This document shows, piece after piece, positions 1-5,213 of a stretch of 5,213 nt of DNA (position 1 is the first letter of the stretch; the number at the start of each line of letters is the position of its first letter). The notes under the pieces were generated by a model. It had not been told where the DNA came from and made no database searches. It worked only from the letters and a program-made list of their open reading frames with translations. The DNA comes from Nitrospirota bacterium (GTDB taxonomy: Bacteria; Nitrospirota; Nitrospiria; SBBL01; Manganitrophaceae). The DNA lies in the NCBI GenBank assembly GCA_023248505.1, contig JAHFEM010000191.1, positions 1 through 5,213 on the forward strand, in the 5' to 3' direction. A program made the position numbers and the translations under genes.

Positions 1-1
1 C

Positions 2-1366
2 TATGTCATTCATGATCAGACTGGAAAACCGGTCCGGATGATCGGCGCGATGATGGACATCACCGAGCGGAAACAGGCCGAGGAGGCGCTCCGCATCAAA
101 ACCGAGCAGTTGGCGGCGGTAACCGATGCGATGACCGCCTATCTCGACAGCCGAGATTGGCATGAGACAAGTTCCCGCCTGCTCCGGTCGGCCCTCCGCC
201 AAACGGAAAGCGAGTATGGCTTTATCGGCGTGGTCGTCGAGGGACCGCGCCTTCGCATCATGGCGCACGAGGGGATCGCGTGGGACACGGTGACCAACCG
301 GGCGTTCTACGAAGAGGCCCTCCAGAGCTATCGAGAACGGGGCTACATCGACTTTGACAATTTCGATAATTTATTCGGGGAGGTCATCAAAACCGGAAAG
401 GCGGTCCTCTCCAATGATGCCGCAACCGACCCCCGATCCGGAGGCGTTTCTCCAGGCCATCCTCCATTGCGAACCTTTCTCGGGGTGCCGATCATCCGGG
501 AGAACCAGGTGGTGGGGATGATCGGCATCGCGAACCGCGCCGGCGGATACGGCGTGACGGAACAAGCCGGGCTTGAAATTCTCTCCCATGCAACGGGCAT
601 CCTGTACGACAGCTATCGGCAACGGGAGAGGGAAATCGCCCTGGAAAATCAACAGCGAGACGTGGAGAAAGAGCTAAGACATTCCCAAGAGCAGTTGCGC
701 AATCTCTCAAGCCGTTTTAACTCCATCGTGGAAGAGGAGAGAACCCGCATCTCACGCGAGATTCATGACGAGCTGGGACAGCTATTGACAATTTTAAAAA
801 TGGAACTATCATGGCTGAAAAAACGGCTGCCGAAAAAAGAAGATCTGCTCCGAGAACGGACAAAATCGATGGCCAAACTGGTCGACACCACCATCCAGAC
901 CCTTCGGAAAATTTCAACGGAGCTAAGACCCGGCGTTTTAGACGATCTCGGGTTGACCGCCGCCATTGAATGGCAGGTTCATGAATTTCAGAGTCGAACA
1001 GGAATGCGCTGCGACTTCGTCGTCCATCCGGAGGAGATTCTGCTCGACCCCGATCGATCCACTACGGTTTTTCGCATTTTTCAAGAGACCCTCACGAATA
1101 TCGTTCGCCATGCCAACGCCAGCGAGGTGAAAATCCGCCTGGAGAAACAGGAGGACTGCTTTATTCTGGAAGTCGGCGATAATGGGAGGGGAATCACGCA
1201 AAGCCAGATTACCAACTCGAAGTCACTCGGGCTCTTGGGAATACGCGAGAGAGCGCTCCTCTGGGGAGGCACGGTTCAAATCAGCGGACTCCCCGGCAAA
1301 GGGACCACCGTAACTGTGCAGATTCCACTTCAATCACCGGGCGACAACGGAAGGAATCATGATTAA
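2..1366 (+). CDS. Sensor histidine kinase, NarL type (PAS-end, GAF, HisKA_3, HATPase_c); 5' end outside window
   Basis: The frame is open to the left edge, so the gene starts upstream; the ATG at 38 is internal. The first visible residues plus MDITERKQAEEALR are the typical end of a PAS/PAC domain. With residue 1 at base 2, there follow a GAF-like sensor domain (about 50-205, with LGVP at 160-163 and VVGMIGIAN), a charged coiled coil (about 205-250) and a HisKA_3 dimerisation domain. The latter contains REIHDELGQ, with H255 as the likely phosphoacceptor. The HATPase_c domain shows an N-box (N366 in LTNIVRHA), the DNGRG ATP-lid motif (D393, G395, G397) and a closing GKGTTVTVQIPL strand. By family knowledge it autophosphorylates and passes phosphate to a NarL-type regulator, surely the gene it overlaps by 8 bp. 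No membrane segment is visible, but the N-terminus is missing. The signal sensed cannot be told from the sequence. Confidence 0.95.
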   Translation, partial: YVIHDQTGKPVRMIGAMMDITERKQAEEALRIKTEQLAAVTDAMTAYLDSRDWHETSSRLLRSALRQTESEYGFIGVVVEGPRLRIMAHEGIAWDTVTNRAFYEEALQSYRERGYIDFDNFDNLFGEVIKTGKAVLSNDAATDPRSGGVSPGHPPLRTFLGVPIIRENQVVGMIGIANRAGGYGVTEQAGLEILSHATGILYDSYRQREREIALENQQRDVEKELRHSQEQLRNLSSRFNSIVEEERTRISREIHDELGQLLTILKMELSWLKKRLPKKEDLLRERTKSMAKLVDTTIQTLRKISTELRPGVLDDLGLTAAIEWQVHEFQSRTGMRCDFVVHPEEILLDPDRSTTVFRIFQETLTNIVRHANASEVKIRLEKQEDCFILEVGDNGRGITQSQITNSKSLGLLGIRERALLWGGTVQISGLPGKGTTVTVQIPLQSPGDNGRNHD

Positions 1367-1991
1367 AATTTTAATTGCGGACGATCATGCGATCGTCCGG
1401 AGAGGGTTGAAGCAGATCCTCACGGAGACCCCCGACATGATCGTTGCGGGGGAAGCGTACAACGGGCAGGATCTGCTGGAAAAGGTCAGAAGCGATCAAT
1501 GGGATGTGGTCGTCCTGGATATCTCAATGCCGGGCCGAGGGGGGCTCGACGTCTTGAAGCAGCTGAAAAGCGAACAGCCGAAGCTGCCCGTCCTCATGTT
1601 GACCATTCACCCGGAAGACCAGTACGCCGTCCGGGTGCTTCGGGCGGGGGCGTCCGGCTATTTGACGAAGGAGAGCGCGCCCGACCATCTCGTCGAGGCG
1701 ATTCGAAAGGTCGCCCGGGGGGGGAAATATATCAGCCCCCATCTGGCGGAGAGACTTGCCTTCAACTTGGAGTCCATTTCCGAGAAGCCGCTTCATGAAG
1801 CGCTCTCCGATCGCGAATTCCAGGTGCTCCGATTTATCGCCTCGGGAAAGACGGTCAAGGAGATCGGCGAGGAGCTTTCCCTGAGCGTCAAGACCATCAG
1901 CACCTACCGCACTCGGATTCTCGAAAAAATGAAGATGCGAAATAATGCAGAGTTGACCCATTACGCCATTCAGCAAAAACTGGTCGATTAG
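1359..1991 (+). CDS. NarL/FixJ-family response regulator (REC + LuxR-type HTH)
   Basis: Complete 210-residue protein, the usual size for the family. The N-terminal receiver (about 1-120) has the acidic pair D8/D9, phosphoacceptor D54 in VVLDISMPG, T82 and K104, so it should be phosphorylatable. After a short linker, the LuxR/GerE-type helix-turn-helix (about 147-208) starts with LSDREFQVLRFIASGK and contains VKTISTYRTRILEKM, the probable recognition region. The ATG at 1359 lies inside the end of the kinase gene (stop 1364-1366) and has a GGAAGGA ribosome site at 1349-1355, which points to translational coupling with its cognate kinase. Its role is phosphorylation-controlled transcription; the targets are unknown. 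A run of eight G (1717-1724) encodes part of the end of the receiver, and the reading frame is intact through it. Confidence in family and boundaries is high. Confidence 0.97.
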   Translation: MIKILIADDHAIVRRGLKQILTETPDMIVAGEAYNGQDLLEKVRSDQWDVVVLDISMPGRGGLDVLKQLKSEQPKLPVLMLTIHPEDQYAVRVLRAGASGYLTKESAPDHLVEAIRKVARGGKYISPHLAERLAFNLESISEKPLHEALSDREFQVLRFIASGKTVKEIGEELSLSVKTISTYRTRILEKMKMRNNAELTHYAIQQKLVD

Positions 1992-2031
1992 AAATCGCCT
2001 CTCCTCATTATTCTTACGCAACGGCTGTAAC

Positions 2032-2048
2032 GTAGGACAAAGTCCTAC
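2032..2048. promoter_or_regulatory. Perfect 7-bp dyad, candidate operator
   Basis: GTAGGAC, a 3-base AAA spacer, then GTCCTAC: a perfect inverted repeat in the 212-bp gap between the response regulator and the HTH-only gene. No T-tract follows on either strand, so it is not a convincing intrinsic terminator. A symmetric site of this size suits a dimeric HTH protein such as a LuxR/NarL-type regulator. Three bases further on lies a weaker dyad, GACGA (2051-2055) and TCGTC (2063-2067), separated by seven bases. The regulatory role and the choice of binding protein are inference. Confidence 0.45.
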
Positions 2049-2134
2049 AAGACGACAAGTCATCGTCCCACAAAATAAACAGATCGATTCCGATACTCAT
2101 TTTGAAGCTTCCCTTCTATATTTCTGACCAGCCA

Positions 2135-2140
2135 TATAAA
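2135..2140 (+). promoter_or_regulatory. Possible -10 element for the HTH/receiver pair
   Basis: TATAAA lies in a locally AT-rich stretch about 65 bases before the HTH-only start codon, downstream of the dyad at 2032-2048. No good -35 hexamer sits at the right spacing (17 bases upstream reads CCTTCT), so a promoter here would probably need an activator, or the match is chance. The placement is compatible with activation from the upstream dyad. Confidence 0.2.
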
Positions 2141-2151
2141 TTGGGGGTATT

Positions 2152-2164
2152 GCCCGAGGCGGGC
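2152..2164 (+). other. Small GC-rich hairpin in the likely leader of the HTH-only gene
   Basis: GCCCG, AGG loop, CGGGC: a 5-bp all-GC stem about 40 bases before the ATG at 2204. It is followed by an A8 tract (2181-2188) and not by a T-tract, so it is not an intrinsic terminator. It could be a leader structure or simply chance. Confidence 0.25.
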
Positions 2165-2190
2165 GCTCCATGTCATCAACAAAAAAAAGC

Positions 2191-2198
2191 AGGGGGAA
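2191..2198 (+). promoter_or_regulatory. Ribosome binding site that decides the HTH-only start
   Basis: AGGGGGAA ends five bases before the ATG at 2204. The in-frame upstream alternative, a TTG at 2102, has no comparable site and would add 34 residues with no resemblance to the family, so the ATG at 2204 is preferred. Confidence 0.75.
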
Positions 2199-2203
2199 TC
2201 AAA

Positions 2204-2446
2204 ATGCCGGAAGCAAGGGCGTTGACCAAGCGAGAACAAGAAGTCATCTGTCTGGTAGCGGAAGGATTCAAGAATCGAGAGGTTGCGGAGAAGCTTGGGA
2301 TTCGCGTCAAGACGGTAGAGACCCACCGGGCCAACATCATGAATAAACTCGCCCTCCGAAACGTGGCCCAGTTGATCCGGTACGCCATTCAGAAAGGACT
2401 CGTTAAAATCGATCGAGATGTGCTTGAGGAATCGATCCGGCGATGA
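2204..2446 (+). CDS. HTH-only LuxR/GerE-type transcriptional regulator (80 aa)
   Basis: An 80-residue protein that is almost entirely one LuxR/GerE-type helix-turn-helix. ALTKREQEVICLVAEG begins the domain at about residue 6; NREVAEKL and VKTVETHRANIMNKL (35-49) form the turn and recognition region; YAIQKGLVKID (60-70) closes it. No receiver or ligand-binding domain is attached. GerE of Bacillus is a known free-standing HTH of similar size, so this can be complete rather than broken. By hand alignment it matches the HTH of the response regulator at 1359-1991 at roughly 26 of 61 positions, related but not a recent copy. It overlaps the next gene as ATGA (2443-2446), so the two are probably co-translated. 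Role: DNA binding, probably as a dimer. It may work with the neighbouring lone receiver, but direct partnership is inference. Confidence 0.88.
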   Translation: MPEARALTKREQEVICLVAEGFKNREVAEKLGIRVKTVETHRANIMNKLALRNVAQLIRYAIQKGLVKIDRDVLEESIRR

Positions 2447-2811
2447 AGCGAATTCTCGTCATCGACGATGAACAGCTTCTTCTCGACCTTTTAACGCATC
2501 TTCTTTCCAAGATCGGTTATCAGGTCGACCAAGCGATCGATTGCCAAGAAGCCGCCGGAAAGCTCAAGGAAGGGGGGTATGATGCCCTCTTCCTTGACAT
2601 GAAGATGCCCTTCATGGACGGGAAAACCTTTTACGAAAAAGTCCAGACGCATTTTCCCGAAATGGCAAGGCGGATTATTATTTTAACAGGGGATATCGCG
2701 AATCAGTCGACGAGCGAATTCATTCAGGAGACGGGAAGTCTCCATCTCCAAAAACCGTTTACAATAAAGGAAATCAAAACCGTACTCGATCTGCTGTTCC
2801 AATCGGTTTGA
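2443..2811 (+). CDS. Single-domain response regulator (receiver only, CheY-like, 122 aa)
   Basis: The whole protein is one receiver domain: MKRILVIDDE with D8/D9, phosphoacceptor D52 in LFLDMKMPFMDG, T82 in ILTGD, and K104 followed by P105 in LQKPF. All residues needed for phosphorylation and the switch are present, so it is likely active, but it has no output domain. The length is typical of CheY/Spo0F-like stand-alone receivers. The ATG overlaps the stop of the HTH-only gene (ATGA). The nearest purine-rich site, GAGGA at 2426-2430, is about 12 bases away, which is far, so translation probably depends on coupling. Possible roles are a phosphorelay intermediate, a phosphate sink for the upstream kinase, or a partner controlling the adjacent HTH protein. 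The sequence does not decide among these. A terminator follows directly. Confidence 0.93.
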   Translation: MKRILVIDDEQLLLDLLTHLLSKIGYQVDQAIDCQEAAGKLKEGGYDALFLDMKMPFMDGKTFYEKVQTHFPEMARRIIILTGDIANQSTSEFIQETGSLHLQKPFTIKEIKTVLDLLFQSV

Positions 2812-2816
2812 TCCTG

Positions 2817-2873
2817 CTTCCATCTTCCGACGGATCACATCCGGAAGGAAGATGGAAGGGTCTCTTTTATTTT
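2817..2873 (+). terminator. Intrinsic terminator of the plus-strand signalling block
   Basis: A perfect 12-bp outer stem (CTTCCATCTTCC at 2817-2828 with GGAAGATGGAAG at 2847-2858) encloses a second 5-bp stem (CGGAT 2831-2835, CAC loop, ATCCG 2839-2843). TCTCTTTTATTTT (2861-2873) follows on the plus strand. It starts six bases after the receiver stop and ends one base before the stop codon of the convergent Nudix gene. On the minus strand the hairpin is not followed by T residues, so it may hinder but would not classically end Nudix transcription. Confidence 0.85.
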
Positions 2874-3419
2874 CTAAACCGCCTCCAAAACAACCTGCCG
2901 ATACCAGAGAAATGCCAAGAGTGTTTTGCTATCGATGACCTTCCCCGAAAGACCCTGCTGATAGGCCTCCTCGAAGGGGAGGAGCACCACCTCAATGAAT
3001 TCCCCCGGGTCGGTGTGGGCATGCGGATTGGGAAGGAGATCTCGACCGAGGAAGACTTCTATTTTTCCGGTCGAAAAGCCGACGGAATGGTAATAACCGA
3101 AGAGGAAATCAAGCCGTTCCGGCCTCCTCCCCACCTCTTCTTCACACTCCCGCCGCGCCGTTTCGATTGAACTCTCTCCCGGCTCTAGAATACCGGCGGG
3201 GATTTCCAATGTGACCCGACAGATGGCCGGACGGTACTGACGGACCAGATAGACCCGTCCTTCCGAATCGATCGGAAGGACTCCGACCGCATCCGGGGGG
3301 GAAACAATTTCCCGGACCGCCTCGGTGCCATCGGGAAGCCGAACAATCTGCTCCTCCGTGCGGATATACTTCCCCTGATAGACAACTTTTTTACGAACCA
3401 GCTTTTCTTCCAGATCCAA
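2874..3419 (-). CDS. Nudix hydrolase, ADP-ribose/ADP-sugar pyrophosphatase type
   Basis: A 181-residue cytoplasmic enzyme. The Nudix box spans residues 76-98: G76, E82, then R90-E91-C92-E93-E94-E95-V96-G97, matching GX5EX7REUXEEXGU in all charged catalytic and metal-binding positions. RQYRPAICRVTLEIPAG just before it is characteristic of the ADP-ribose pyrophosphatase (NudF/AspP-like) group, which splits ADP-ribose or ADP-sugars into AMP and sugar phosphate. The SPG-like proline typical of that group downstream of the box is Val here (YYHSVGFS, V113), so the substrate is uncertain. No in-frame ATG is available: the frame is stopped at 3435-3437, and TTG at 3417-3419 is the best start, with GGAG five bases before it. 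It lies downstream of the phosphorylase on the same strand, separated by about 100 bp containing a long inverted repeat, so shared transcription is possible but unproven. Confidence 0.92.
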   Translation of the reverse strand: MDLEEKLVRKKVVYQGKYIRTEEQIVRLPDGTEAVREIVSPPDAVGVLPIDSEGRVYLVRQYRPAICRVTLEIPAGILEPGESSIETARRECEEEVGRRPERLDFLFGYYHSVGFSTGKIEVFLGRDLLPNPHAHTDPGEFIEVVLLPFEEAYQQGLSGKVIDSKTLLAFLWYRQVVLEAV

Positions 3420-3424
3420 GAAAG

Positions 3425-3428
3425 CTCC
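3425..3428 (-). promoter_or_regulatory. Ribosome binding site supporting the TTG start of the Nudix gene
   Basis: On the minus strand the order is ATGGAG, CTTTC, then TTG. GGAG sits five bases before the TTG. The ATG overlapping this site (3428-3430) is in another frame, which lacks the Nudix box, so it is not the gene start. Confidence 0.65.
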
Positions 3429-3449
3429 ATCGCATTAATTCGGCTTGGG

Positions 3450-3510
3450 GATTTCGGATTGCGGGGTGGGGACCCACTCCTTTATTCTCCCCATTCCGCA
3501 ATCCGAAATC
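3450..3510. repeat. Long imperfect inverted repeat (23-bp arms, 15-base loop)
   Basis: The left arm 3450-3472 begins GATTTCGGATTGCGG; the right arm 3488-3510 ends CCGCAATCCGAAATC. Fifteen outer pairs are perfect, followed by two G-T wobbles and six more pairs (TGGGGA with TCCCCA); the loop is 3473-3487. It fills most of the gap between phosphorylase and Nudix gene. Neither strand shows a T-tract after the hairpin, so it is not a canonical intrinsic terminator, though such a strong stem could stabilise the phosphorylase mRNA end or reduce read-through. Compact size and an intergenic place just after a stop codon resemble dispersed palindromic (REP- or MITE-like) elements. A second copy is not visible in this window. 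Confidence 0.7.
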
Positions 3511-3518
3511 AAATTCCC

Positions 3519-5213
3519 CTACCCCTTCGATTCTCTCGCGGCAGAGGCGTAAAGCCGATCTGCATATTCCTTGACCATCCGCCTGGCGCAGAAGAATGGA
3601 ACCACCGATCGAATCGCCTCTTTGACCGTCTGAATCCAGCCGCGTGGGACCCCATCGGCATCTCGCCGGTAATAGAGGGGGATCACTTCATTTTCCAAGA
3701 TGCTGTAGAGGCTCTCGATGTCCGCTGCGTCCTGCATCTCGGGAGAAAGATTCTGGAGGGAAGCGTCGGGCGGAACGCCGAAGCCCCATCCATTCGATCC
3801 GTTGTACCCCTCCGGCCACCATCCATCGAGCGTACTTAATTGGGGCGCCCCGTTCAGAGAGGCCTTCATGCCGCTGGTACCGCTTGCCTCCAGCGGCGCC
3901 CGGGGGGTATTCAGCCAAATGTCGACCCCCTGAATAAAGAAGTGAGCCACATGCATATCGTAATTCTCAACGAAGGCGATATGGCCGGCCAGCCCCGAAT
4001 CCTTTGCGAGACTGTAGATCTGCTGGATTAAGCGCTTACCGACCTCATCCGCCGGATGGGCCTTGCCGGCAAAGACGATCTGAACGGGCCGCCATCGGTT
4101 TCCCAAAATCTTCTTGAGCCGCTCCAGGTTCTGAAAAAGCAGCGTCGCCCGCTTGTAGGCGGTGAATCGTCTGGCAAAGCCGATGGTCAACGCTTCCGGA
4201 TCGAGGAGGGTGCCGGCCGCCAAGAGTTGAATCGGATCGGCGCGGTCTTCCGTCCACGATGTCCTCGCCCGCTCCCGGATAAAGCCGAGCAACTTTCGCT
4301 TCAGCTGCTGTCGGGTTTCCCAGAGGAGATCATCGGGGATGTCCATCACCCGCTGCCAGAAGATCGGATCATCGTGATGATGAACCCAATCGGGGGAAAG
4401 ATATTTTTTGTAGAGATCGTTCATCTCCGGCGCAACCCACGTCGGCACGTGAATGCCGTTTGTGATTGAAATAATCGGGACCTTCTCCACATCGGTGTTG
4501 GGCCAGAGATGTTGCCACATCCTCCGGGAGACCTTTCCGTGGAGTTGGCTCACCGCGTTATGCCCCTGGGTCAGATGGAGGGCAAGGACCGTCATGTTGA
4601 ACGCCTCCCCCCACGGCTCCGGATGGCGACCCAACTCCCAGAAGCGACCTTGATCGAGCCCCAGCAGCGGCCAGTAATTCGAAAAGTATTTTTCGATCAA
4701 CGTGGCGGGAAAGGCATCATGCCCGGCGGGGACCGGCGTATGGGTGGTGAAGATGCTGCTCTTTCGGACCGACTCCGCCGCCTCCTCGAAGCTCTTCCCG
4801 GCGGCGACCCCCTCGCGAATTCGCTCCAGCATCAGGAACGAGGTATGCCCTTCGTTGCAATGCCAAATGTTGGGGCGGATGCCGAGAGCGCGCAGGAGGC
4901 GAACCCCCCCGATGCCGAGGACGATTTCCTGGCGAATCCGCAACTCCTGGTCTCCCCCATAAAGCCGGGCAGAGAGCTCCCGATCCCAGGGCGCATTCTC
5001 CGGGACATCCGTATCCATCAGATAGAGCCGGACCCGTCCGACCCGAACCTCCCAGACTTTGATGTAGATCGTTCTCGGTCCCACCGGAACATCTACCAAC
5101 GTTTGGCCGGAAGGAAACGCGGCCGGCCGAACCGCAACGGAGTCGATCTCAAGCGGTCGGTAGATCGCCTCCTGCCAGCCGTCGGCCTGGATTTTTTGGT
5201 GGAAATAGCCTTG
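3519..5213 (-). CDS. glgP: Alpha-glucan (glycogen) phosphorylase, GT35, short subtype; N-terminus outside window
   Basis: The frame is open to the right edge and reads GYFHQKIQADGWQEAIY, a conserved internal phosphorylase stretch, so the TTG near 5099 is not the start. 564 residues are visible; by usual family length perhaps 150-280 are missing. Numbering from the edge, landmarks are WHCNEGHTSF (117-126), HTPVPAGHD (158-166), ITNGIHVPTW (250-259), GFARRFTAYKRA (345-356), VFAGKAHPAD (380-389) and EASGTSGMK, where K450 is the expected pyridoxal-phosphate lysine. GTSGMK, with LSTLDGWWPEGYNG after it, marks the shorter bacterial/archaeal phosphorylase subtype (as in TIGR02094) rather than the classical GTGNMK form. 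It removes terminal glucose from alpha-1,4-glucan as glucose-1-phosphate in the cytoplasm. The C-terminal MVKEYADRLY is also family-like. The preferred glucan (glycogen or maltodextrin) cannot be read from the sequence; the symbol is by family. Confidence 0.95.
   Translation of the reverse strand, partial: QGYFHQKIQADGWQEAIYRPLEIDSVAVRPAAFPSGQTLVDVPVGPRTIYIKVWEVRVGRVRLYLMDTDVPENAPWDRELSARLYGGDQELRIRQEIVLGIGGVRLLRALGIRPNIWHCNEGHTSFLMLERIREGVAAGKSFEEAAESVRKSSIFTTHTPVPAGHDAFPATLIEKYFSNYWPLLGLDQGRFWELGRHPEPWGEAFNMTVLALHLTQGHNAVSQLHGKVSRRMWQHLWPNTDVEKVPIISITNGIHVPTWVAPEMNDLYKKYLSPDWVHHHDDPIFWQRVMDIPDDLLWETRQQLKRKLLGFIRERARTSWTEDRADPIQLLAAGTLLDPEALTIGFARRFTAYKRATLLFQNLERLKKILGNRWRPVQIVFAGKAHPADEVGKRLIQQIYSLAKDSGLAGHIAFVENYDMHVAHFFIQGVDIWLNTPRAPLEASGTSGMKASLNGAPQLSTLDGWWPEGYNGSNGWGFGVPPDASLQNLSPEMQDAADIESLYSILENEVIPLYYRRDADGVPRGWIQTVKEAIRSVVPFFCARRMVKEYADRLYASAARESKG

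Noticed and set aside
38..40. ATG as the histidine kinase start
   Set aside because: The twelve codons before it continue the PAS/PAC end in frame to the window edge, so this Met is internal.
2032..2048. Intrinsic terminator for the response regulator gene
   Set aside because: The stem is only 7 bp, with no T-tract after it on either strand; an operator is more likely.
1524..2063. Minus-strand open frame of 179 codons opposite the response regulator
   Set aside because: It is antisense to a complete, motif-rich regulator and its translation shows no domain; long antisense frames are common in GC-rich genes.
2140..2153. Sigma-54 promoter (GG-N10-GC) around TTGGGGGTATTGCC
   Set aside because: The GG and GC elements are not at the required spacing.
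2102..2203. Longer N-terminus for the HTH-only protein from a TTG at 2102
   Set aside because: There is no ribosome site at the TTG, the added 34 residues look like translated intergenic DNA, and the ATG at 2204 has a good AGGGGG site.
2808..3170. Plus-strand open frame overlapping the terminator and the Nudix gene
   Set aside because: It runs through the terminator hairpin and antisense to a well-supported Nudix coding region, with no recognisable domain. It is a shadow frame.
4056..4469. Plus-strand open frame of 137 codons opposite the phosphorylase
   Set aside because: The opposite strand encodes continuous conserved phosphorylase motifs, and this frame has no family resemblance.
5097..5099. 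TTG as the phosphorylase start codon
   Set aside because: The same frame continues upstream to the edge with conserved phosphorylase sequence (GYFHQKIQADGWQ), so the gene simply runs out of the window.

Overview
This looks like bacterial chromosomal DNA, moderately GC-rich by eye and densely coding. It has Shine-Dalgarno-type starts, overlapping stop/start junctions, a NarL-type two-component pair and a bacterial glycogen-phosphorylase-like enzyme. The mix would suit an environmental Gram-negative lineage such as Nitrospirota or a deltaproteobacterial-type group. That placement is only an impression, because nothing in the window is lineage-diagnostic. I saw no rRNA, tRNA, CRISPR array, transposase or phage gene.

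Left half, plus strand: signalling. The window opens inside a sensor histidine kinase (end of a PAS domain, GAF domain, coiled coil, HisKA_3, HATPase_c). It overlaps by 8 bp a complete NarL/FixJ-family response regulator (REC plus LuxR-type HTH), giving a standard kinase-regulator pair. A 212-bp intergenic region follows, carrying a perfect 7-bp dyad (candidate operator) and a small GC-rich hairpin. Next come two very small genes joined by an ATGA overlap: an 80-residue protein that is only a LuxR/GerE-type HTH, and a 122-residue protein that is only a phosphorylatable receiver. Together they carry the two halves of a NarL-type regulator on separate chains, in reversed order. A strong compound hairpin followed by a T-rich tract ends this plus-strand block.

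Right half, minus strand: carbohydrate and nucleotide-sugar metabolism. An alpha-glucan (glycogen) phosphorylase of the shorter GT35 subtype enters from the right edge with its N-terminus outside the window. About 100 bp downstream of it, across a long imperfect inverted repeat, lies a Nudix hydrolase of the ADP-ribose/ADP-sugar pyrophosphatase type, probably starting at TTG. The two blocks converge at the terminator near 2817-2873.

How the parts may work together: the kinase would phosphorylate the full-length regulator, which could act on the dyad upstream of the HTH-only/receiver pair. That regulatory link is inference. Phosphorylase releases glucose-1-phosphate from glycogen, and an ADP-sugar pyrophosphatase could hydrolyse ADP-glucose, the glycogen precursor, so the minus-strand pair could belong to glycogen turnover. 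Most of the window is ordinary. The items most worth a second look are the split HTH/receiver pair, the dyad in front of it, the long inverted repeat, and a substitution in the Nudix protein at a position often used to predict substrate.
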